Shown: one piece after another, positions 6,689 to 11,101 of the stretch
How the letters are laid out: each line of letters opens with the position of its first letter
Position numbering within the stretch: the first letter of the stretch is position 1
Source: an uncultured Gammaproteobacteria bacterium
GTDB lineage: Bacteria; Pseudomonadota; Gammaproteobacteria; CAIUAS01
DNA: 11,101 nt
NCBI GenBank assembly: GCA_903897205.1
Contig: CAIUAS010000018.1
Span: forward strand, 1-11,101
Direction of reading: 5' to 3'
Notes under the pieces: generated by a model
Databases searched by the model: none
What the model was told of the DNA's origin: nothing
What the model saw: only the letters and a program-made list of their open reading frames with translations
Program-made: the position numbers and the translations under genes

Positions 6689-6847
6689 CTATTTATCGAT
6701 AGTGATACCTGAAACAGGACAAACATCATCTTGACAATTTTCAAGAAATTTAAACTTATCATTTTCTATTTGTGACTGTAATTTAATATATTTTAATGCA
6801 TCAAATAACGGGCTTGGTGCTTGCAATGAATGATCAATCTTTTTCAT
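6689..6847 (-). CDS. Small ORF (52 aa) overlapping the end of the YhcG-like nuclease gene
   Basis: An ATG at 6847 opens a 52-codon frame inside the last codons of the nuclease gene, overlapping it by 14 nt in a different frame. AGAAGA lies just upstream and could act as a Shine-Dalgarno, so translation would be coupled to the nuclease. The product begins MKKIDHSLQAPSPLFDALKY, is predicted mostly helical and charged in the middle (IKLQSQIENDKFKFLEN), and ends DVCPVSGITIDK, with cysteines at 38 and 43. There is no signal peptide or membrane segment. I recognise no family. It could be a genuine partner of the nuclease or a chance frame; the overlap arrangement and the sensible composition favour coding only moderately. 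Confidence 0.45.
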   Translation of the reverse strand: MKKIDHSLQAPSPLFDALKYIKLQSQIENDKFKFLENCQDDVCPVSGITIDK

Positions 6848-7934
6848 TGTCATCTTCTGTTTTATCTATCTCTTTACTATATTCATTGAGTTCTGCTTCT
6901 ATTTCATCGGTCGTCGGCAATATTTTAGTGAGCTTAGCGGGTAACGCTTTGGATAGTTGATACTCTGAAATACTCATAGGACTATCTACGCGTCTTAATG
7001 CATATTCGGCAATGACGCGATCTTTTTTTTCGCAAAGTAGCAATCCAATGGTGGGTCCATCTTCTGGCATTTTTAATTGCTCATCAATAGCAGACAAATA
7101 AAAATTAAGTTGTCCTGTATGCTGGGGATGGAAGTCGCCGCGTTTAATTTCAATTACGAAATAACAATGAAGCTTAGTATTATACATGAGCAAATCAATT
7201 TCAAAACGTTTCCCTGACACGTGGATAGAGTACTTTGTTCCATATAAGGCAAACCCTTGCCCCAATTCCATCAGAAATTGCTTGATATGGCCTACCAGTC
7301 CACTGTGTACTTCTTTTTCATGAGCATCTTCTCCGACAGTCAAGAAATGGAATTTGTACGGCTCCTTAATCATCTCCTGAGCTAACTCAGAAGTTGGGGA
7401 GGGTAACTTTTCATTAAAATTAGTCGTTTTTAAGCTTTTCTTGGACTGACGATCATAAAGGCCGGCCAAAATCTGCTCACGCAATTGTCGGTATGACCAA
7501 CCATTCTCAACAGTCTGAATGGCATACCATTGCTTTTTAGCTAGGTCTTCCAGAGCTACTTGCTGCAGTAGTACTACATGGTGTGTCCACGTCAATTGGT
7601 CAGGCAGTGCCTGACCAAATTCACTCGCGGGGTAGTGGGTAGCAAAAAGACGCATATTCTTAAGATTGGTCTTAGAAAACCCCTTGGTATCGGGAAAACT
7701 ATGGCTTAGGTCTTTGGCCAAGTTATCAAACAGTTTATCGCCCCACTGGGCTTGCGTCTGGCGCTCGACAATCAGCTTTCCAACTTCCCAATAAAACTGT
7801 ATGAGTTCACGGTTAACCGCAATGGCCGCTCGCAACTGGGCTTTTTGAAGGCGGAATTTAATCTCCTTTAAAAGCTCTTTATAACGCTTATCAACATGAA
7901 GCAGATATCCACTGTCTTTATTTAACCTTTGCAT
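6834..7934 (-). CDS. YhcG/DUF1016-type PD-(D/E)XK nuclease-domain protein
   Basis: This belongs to the YhcG family, an N-terminal DUF1016 helical domain joined to a C-terminal PD-(D/E)XK nuclease domain. The cellular role is unproven; homologues often lie near restriction-modification and defence genes. Counting from the ATG at 7934 (366 aa), residues about 15-165 hold the DUF1016_N part (AVNRELIQFYWEVGKLI at 39-55 and the GFSKTNLKNMRLFA segment at 85-98). The nuclease core is at about 210-330: FEIDLLMYN with D247, then FVIEIKRGDF with E262 and K264, then GQLNFYLSAID. The acid-x-Lys signature is intact. I choose the ATG at 7934 because AAGGAA lies 8 nt upstream; an in-frame ATG at 7973 would add 13 residues but has no good site. 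The acidic, Glu/Asp-rich tail (DEIEAELNEY onward) overlaps a 52-aa ORF. There is no adjacent methylase or hsd gene, so it stands alone. Confidence 0.92.
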   Translation of the reverse strand: MQRLNKDSGYLLHVDKRYKELLKEIKFRLQKAQLRAAIAVNRELIQFYWEVGKLIVERQTQAQWGDKLFDNLAKDLSHSFPDTKGFSKTNLKNMRLFATHYPASEFGQALPDQLTWTHHVVLLQQVALEDLAKKQWYAIQTVENGWSYRQLREQILAGLYDRQSKKSLKTTNFNEKLPSPTSELAQEMIKEPYKFHFLTVGEDAHEKEVHSGLVGHIKQFLMELGQGFALYGTKYSIHVSGKRFEIDLLMYNTKLHCYFVIEIKRGDFHPQHTGQLNFYLSAIDEQLKMPEDGPTIGLLLCEKKDRVIAEYALRRVDSPMSISEYQLSKALPAKLTKILPTTDEIEAELNEYSKEIDKTEDDNEKD

Positions 7935-8175
7935 AAAAAGATTCCTTTTTTGAAGCATTACAATACCACTCATATATTATTAGTTGTATAAGTTTGCATT
8001 TAGACTTATTGGCACTATCATATTTAATAAAAATCACCATCAATAAACATCAAAAATTCTGCCAATAACTTATTAAAACCTTCCGCAACCATAAGCAAAA
8101 AACCTACATTGAATTCAGCGAACCCAGTTCATTAATTACCATGAAACACGCACTCAATAGTTTTTGTCGAAAAGC
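7935..8175. other. Divergent intergenic region between nuclease gene and YqjD-like gene
   Basis: About 240 bp of A+T-rich sequence between two divergent genes. It contains the nuclease Shine-Dalgarno (minus strand, 7942-7947) and leads into a -10 box for the YqjD-like gene at 8176. I found no other gene, strong inverted repeat or riboswitch-like structure here. Confidence 0.5.
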
Positions 8176-8181
8176 TATAAT
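8176..8181 (+). promoter_or_regulatory. Candidate -10 box for the YqjD-like operon
   Basis: A perfect TATAAT preceded by C (gCTATAATg) lies 37 bp upstream of the 8218 ATG. No good -35 is present at normal spacing. A C before the -10 and dispensable -35 are features of sigma-S promoters, and E. coli elaB/yqjD are stress/stationary-phase genes, but the assignment to sigma-S is inference. Confidence 0.45.
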
Positions 8182-8217
8182 GATTTCACAATATTTTTAT
8201 TTTATGAGGAAAAACCC

Positions 8218-8529
8218 ATGGCAAATGAAACTTACAATGAAGCGTCGAATAAAGCAAATGAGGCTTTTGATAATGCTAAAAAAGCAGCTTCTGCCGGCTA
8301 TGAAGGGGCAAAAGAAGCCACTAAAGAAACCGCAAGCAAGCTTTCCGATACCGTAGCAGATTATGCTAAACAAGGTGCAGAAAAATTAGAGGAAGCCGCC
8401 GATAAAATTCAAACGGGCACATCGGATGCGTTTAAAACAATGTGTGAAACCGTGCAAAAACATCCGATGGCATCCATAGCTGCTGCAATGGTAGCTGGCG
8501 CAGTGTTAGTGGGGATGTTACGCGATTAA
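8218..8529 (+). CDS. YqjD/ElaB-like (DUF883-type) C-tail membrane protein
   Basis: E. coli YqjD, ElaB and YgaM are inner-membrane proteins with a soluble helical N-terminus that can bind ribosomes and a single C-terminal transmembrane helix; they are induced in stationary phase. This 103-aa protein has the same plan. Residues 5-75 form a long Ala/Lys/Glu-rich amphipathic helix with repeated AKEAT, KLSDTVADYAK and AEKLEEAADK segments, resembling 11-residue LEA-like repeats. Residues 79-83 give VQKHP, the family's typical pre-membrane motif, followed by one hydrophobic helix (84-101) and a short LRD end. The ATG at 8218 is chosen because GAGGA lies 7 nt upstream; a longer reading from TTG at 8164 has no such site. 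It leads a plus-strand operon with a YqjE-like gene, the same order as yqjD-yqjE in E. coli. The repetitive low-complexity helix makes homology calls less secure than usual. Confidence 0.85.
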   Translation: MANETYNEASNKANEAFDNAKKAASAGYEGAKEATKETASKLSDTVADYAKQGAEKLEEAADKIQTGTSDAFKTMCETVQKHPMASIAAAMVAGAVLVGMLRD

Positions 8530-8542
8530 ATTTGTTTTTGTC

Positions 8543-8562
8543 ATTCCCGCGTAAGCGGGAAT
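8543..8562. repeat. REP-like palindrome (ATTCCCGC-GTAA-GCGGGAAT)
   Basis: A perfect 8-bp inverted repeat, ATTCCCGC (8543-8550) and GCGGGAAT (8555-8562), with a GTAA loop, embedded in the longer form GTCATTCCCGCGTAAGCGGG. This matches a widely dispersed bacterial palindrome whose translation often gives the tract SRLRGND, readable here on the minus strand. It lies in the 59-bp gap between the YqjD-like and YqjE-like genes and would form a hairpin in the operon mRNA. There is no T-run after it, so it is not a typical terminator. Confidence 0.8.
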
Positions 8563-8588
8563 CTTTCAAATGAGGCGCGATATTTTTT

Positions 8589-8978
8589 ATGCAAACTAAA
8601 AACCAGCAGAATTCTTTACGCCAAAATATTAGCCAGCTATTGCAGCCCGTAGCTAATACCATAAACAAATTAGTCACTTTAGCTGTTTTAGAAACGCGCC
8701 TAGCAGGCCTAAGTTTACTTAGTATTATAGGCTTAACACTTATCGGCATTTTTTTGTTTTTTGCCGCATGGCTCATTTTCCTAATCGCAGGTTCGATATG
8801 GCTAATGTCTTTACATATTCATTTGTTGTCTGCTTTATTAAGCATGATGTTATTAAATATTCTATTATTAATTCCTGTAGGTTTATTAATTAAGCATTAC
8901 TTCCGCAAATTGTTATTTCTAGCTACTAGGCGTCAATTCAGCGCGAGCAAAACACAAATAACCGAGCTATTATTATGA
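8589..8978 (+). CDS. YqjE-like / phage-holin superfamily 6 (DUF1469) membrane protein
   Basis: This is a 129-aa inner-membrane protein of the YqjE/Phage_holin_3_6 type. The N-terminus is polar (1-25) and is followed by an amphipathic helix ending LAVLETRLAG (31-40), with the conserved Glu at 35. Two hydrophobic segments then follow (about 41-73 and 77-102), and the C-terminus is basic (KHYFRKLLFLATRR). The family role is unknown; in E. coli yqjE lies between yqjD and yqjK, which matches the order here. The holin name reflects only similarity; no lysis or phage genes are nearby. A GAGG lies 13 nt before the ATG at 8589, rather far, so initiation may be weak or the REP-like hairpin may affect it. 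The stop overlaps the next gene's start in an ATGA arrangement. Confidence 0.85.
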   Translation: MQTKNQQNSLRQNISQLLQPVANTINKLVTLAVLETRLAGLSLLSIIGLTLIGIFLFFAAWLIFLIAGSIWLMSLHIHLLSALLSMMLLNILLLIPVGLLIKHYFRKLLFLATRRQFSASKTQITELLL

Positions 8979-9331
8979 AAAATTTGAATTTCGCTATTAA
9001 AAAATTAGAGCAAGCAATTGAACAAGATAGAAATTTTATTACTCAGCAATACAAAATAACCAAACAACAAGTTGTTGATAAAATAACTTCCCCCCCTATA
9101 TTTTTACTTGCCTTTGTTACAGGAGGGTTATTGGGAAAACAAATTAAACGTATGTTTAAATACAAACCTACCCCGAGAAGTGCTGCTAGAAAATCCAAAA
9201 TGTTATTTTTACCAAAACTACTTGCTTTATCTTCAGAAATTTCGGTTGCCATTAACTTGTTTAAGCGTTTTAAAAAACTAGCAGACTCCTTAATCAAGAA
9301 AACTGATAGCAACCTTACTGTAATGCCTTAA
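8975..9331 (+). CDS. Uncharacterised small membrane protein, third gene of YqjD/YqjE-like operon
   Basis: The ATG at 8975 overlaps the stop of the YqjE-like gene (ATGA), so translation is coupled. The 118-aa product has a charged helix (1-37, KKLEQAIEQDRNFITQQYK), then one hydrophobic segment PPIFLLAFVTGGLLGKQ (40-56) with a GG turn. A very basic part follows (KRMFKYKPTPRSAARKSK, 58-75), and the end is helical and basic (LFKRFKKLADSLIKK). It occupies the place of yqjK in the E. coli yqjDEK cluster, and the arrangement suggests an analogue, but similarity to YqjK was not established from the sequence. The gene's last 42 bp overlap the convergent GGDEF-EAL gene, so no terminator separates the two. 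Confidence 0.8.
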   Translation: MKNLNFAIKKLEQAIEQDRNFITQQYKITKQQVVDKITSPPIFLLAFVTGGLLGKQIKRMFKYKPTPRSAARKSKMLFLPKLLALSSEISVAINLFKRFKKLADSLIKKTDSNLTVMP

Positions 9332-11101
9332 AAAAGCGCTCATTTGTTGCACCGGCAATGGGACACTTATATAGTATCCCTGCGCCTCATCACAACCATA
9401 TTGTTGTAATAAATGGTATTGCTCACTGTGCTCCACTCCTTGCGCGCAAACCTTAATCCCTAGTTCGGTTGCCATTGCGATGGCCGCTCTAATGATATCT
9501 GCGTACATGGGTTCCGTTTGGAAACGTGAAACAAATATTCGATCGATATTAATTCTATTAATACCCAATTGCTTTAAATGGTTTAATGAAGAACAACCGG
9601 TACCAAAATTATCAATAGCAATTTTAATATCTTGCCTTATTAAATCTTGTATAAAGGCAGCGCTGCGCTGCAAATTATTGCTAAATAAATTTTCAGTGAC
9701 TTGAAGCTCAATATTTTTGGCTGATAGCTTTGTTTTTTGTAATATAAGCTTAAATGTTTCTGCAAAATTTAACTGTTTAAATTGCCGCTCTGATATATTA
9801 ATAGCAACATATAAATCATTTAGACCTTCTTCCTGCCAATGATGCAATTGCTGGCAAACAGTTTCGAGAATCCACTCGCCGATGGGATAAATTAATCCTG
9901 TTTCTTCTGCTAATGGAATAATTTCAGCTGACGCAACTAAACCAAACTCAGCGCTGTCCCAGCGCAACAATGCCTCTACTCCGACAATCTGTTTCGTACT
10001 AAGGCTAATAATGGGTTGATAGTGCAATAATAATTCATTATTTTCTAAGGCATTACGCAGCGCTTTTTCTTTTTCTACCTTTTCTTGAGCAATGGCGGTC
10101 ATTTCTTTTGTGCAAAATTGATAACTATTTTTGCCCAGCAATTTAGCGCGGTACAATGCCATATCTGCATTTTTAAGTAAGGTATCCACTTCCACGCCAT
10201 CATCAGGATAGCAACTAATTCCTATGCTCGTCGTAATATGCAGTTCATAGCCTTTTATATGGATAGGCTTAATAATTTCCGCCACAATTTTTTGTGCAAT
10301 TATTCTAATGACATTGATATTTTCAATTTCCGTTAATATTAATAGGAATTCATCTCCTCCCATACGCGCAGTGGTATCTGTATTTCTCGCGCATTTTTTT
10401 AAACGTCGGGCAACTTCTTGCAGTAACTGATCGCCTGAATCATGTCCTAAGGTATCATTAATATTTTTAAAATCATCTAAATCCAAATAAAGAACCGCTA
10501 TTCTTTGGTGATGCCGCTGGGAAGTGGCAATGGCTAACTTTAAATTATTCTCCAGTTGTGCACGATTAGCCAAGCCAGTTAAAACATCCGTATAAGCCAT
10601 CGCTTGCAGTTTTTCCTCCGCACGTTTGCGGCCAGTAATATCTTGCATTTGCGCGATAAAATAAAGCGGATTGGCTTGCTTATCTTTGATTAAAGAACCG
10701 CTTAACGACACCCATACAATAGAACCTGCTTTATGGAAACAGCGTATTTCCATATTGTAATATGGTATTTCGTTAGCTATTAGCTTTTTTGCATACTCTA
10801 AATCCATCTCTAGATCATCAGGATGGGTTATTTTCTTAAAACTCTGTTCTAATAATTCTACGTCGGAATAACCTAAAATACGGCAGAGCGCTTGATTGAC
10901 TTTAAGCCAACGTCCTTCTAAAGAAACAATAGCCATACCAATGGCTGCAAAATCGAACGCAGAACGAAAGCGTGTTTCACTTTCATACAAAGCTTGTTCG
11001 GCGACCCTATTATGGATAACTGCTAATAAATAAGCTTCGCTAGCCGACAACCCTTTTGCTGAAAAAAAGGCCCGGCGAATTAAAGGAACGACTCGCCAAT
11101 A
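9290..11101 (-). CDS. PAS-GGDEF-EAL cyclic-di-GMP signalling protein with degenerate EAL, 5' end cut by window edge
   Basis: The 603 visible codons run open to the right edge, so the N-terminus lies outside; residues here are counted from the first visible codon. A linker (1-40) leads to a PAS domain (about 42-160). The GGDEF domain covers about 167-332 and has DLDDFKNIND (207-216), the GGDEF motif (248-252) and a complete inhibitory-site RxxD (239-242) five residues before it. It should make c-di-GMP, with product feedback. The EAL domain (about 353-597) keeps EAL (376-378), N435, E470 and QGYY. However, the canonical DDFGTG is DNFGTG (497-502), the Lys of LKID is Asn at 518 (INIDR), and the Glu of AEGVE is Gln at 554. 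Three residues needed for c-di-GMP hydrolysis in active EAL enzymes are therefore changed, and I expect the EAL half to be a binding or regulatory module. No membrane helix is visible in this part. The stop at 9290 overlaps the convergent gene. Confidence 0.95.
   Translation of the reverse strand, partial: YWRVVPLIRRAFFSAKGLSASEAYLLAVIHNRVAEQALYESETRFRSAFDFAAIGMAIVSLEGRWLKVNQALCRILGYSDVELLEQSFKKITHPDDLEMDLEYAKKLIANEIPYYNMEIRCFHKAGSIVWVSLSGSLIKDKQANPLYFIAQMQDITGRKRAEEKLQAMAYTDVLTGLANRAQLENNLKLAIATSQRHHQRIAVLYLDLDDFKNINDTLGHDSGDQLLQEVARRLKKCARNTDTTARMGGDEFLLILTEIENINVIRIIAQKIVAEIIKPIHIKGYELHITTSIGISCYPDDGVEVDTLLKNADMALYRAKLLGKNSYQFCTKEMTAIAQEKVEKEKALRNALENNELLLHYQPIISLSTKQIVGVEALLRWDSAEFGLVASAEIIPLAEETGLIYPIGEWILETVCQQLHHWQEEGLNDLYVAINISERQFKQLNFAETFKLILQKTKLSAKNIELQVTENLFSNNLQRSAAFIQDLIRQDIKIAIDNFGTGCSSLNHLKQLGINRINIDRIFVSRFQTEPMYADIIRAAIAMATELGIKVCAQGVEHSEQYHLLQQYGCDEAQGYYISVPLPVQQMSAFLRHYSKVAISFLD

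Noticed and set aside
6608..6712. Plus-strand frame reading HLAAGHNGVVDYLF, faintly like an ankyrin repeat
   Set aside because: Only about 34 codons, no start codon, a single weak motif match, and it overlaps the end of the small minus-strand ORF; it is probably chance.
6834..7973. Part of a restriction-modification locus
   Set aside because: There is no methyltransferase, specificity or helicase gene on either side within the window.
8432..8776. A 114-codon minus-strand frame containing SRLRGND
   Set aside because: It is antisense to the YqjD- and YqjE-like genes and the motif comes from the REP-like palindrome, a well-known source of false genes.
8589..8978. Possible prophage lysis gene (holin)
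   Set aside because: Only the YqjE/holin-superfamily similarity suggests it; there is no endolysin, spanin or other phage gene, and the yqjDE-like context explains it.

Overview
The window is moderately AT-rich, gene-dense bacterial chromosome. The mix of a GcvR-type ACT regulator next to a Bcp peroxiredoxin and a PerM-like permease, an SrkA (YihE) kinase, a YqjD/YqjE-type envelope pair and a PAS-GGDEF-EAL protein points to a gammaproteobacterium. Gene remnants, together with a large membrane/coiled-coil protein with an acidic tail, would fit a host-associated lineage such as Legionellales. That placement is inference: no rRNA, tRNA or other taxonomic marker is present.

Layout. (1) Positions 1-2155, minus strand: a tight run reading csp (cold-shock protein), srkA (stress kinase) and a dihydrouridine synthase that leaves the window at its left edge. 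Gaps are 6 nt and then an 8-nt overlap, so they look like one transcript. (2) 2156-2403: a divergent intergenic region with a strong near-perfect inverted repeat and a second small hairpin. (3) 2404-3669, plus strand: an unrecognised 421-aa protein with two hydrophobic hairpins, a coiled coil and a Glu-rich tail, of the general type seen among type IV effectors. (4) 3914-4926, plus strand: gcvR and bcp, 20 nt apart. (5) 4927-5413: a gene graveyard with an internal piece of an FAD-linked oxidoreductase and the C-terminal piece of a nitronate monooxygenase, both minus strand. (6) 5414-6484, minus strand: an intact PerM/AI-2E family permease. (7) 6689-7934, minus strand: a YhcG/DUF1016 PD-(D/E)XK nuclease followed by an overlapping, apparently translation-coupled 52-aa ORF. 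(8) 8218-9331, plus strand: a three-gene envelope operon (YqjD/ElaB-like, YqjE-like, and an unknown small membrane protein) with a REP-like hairpin between the first two genes. (9) 9290-11101, minus strand: a PAS-GGDEF-EAL protein cut by the right edge. Its GGDEF half looks active and its EAL half has lost several catalytic residues. It overlaps the preceding convergent gene by 42 bp.

Functionally the window is mostly stress and envelope housekeeping: cold shock, stress kinase, peroxide detoxification, ribosome- or membrane-associated YqjD-like protein, and c-di-GMP signalling. I see no complete mobile element, CRISPR array, tRNA or rRNA. No clearly new multi-gene system stands out. The best leads are the nuclease plus 52-aa ORF pair, the degenerate EAL domain, the effector-like protein with its repeat-rich promoter region, and the csp-srkA-dus run.
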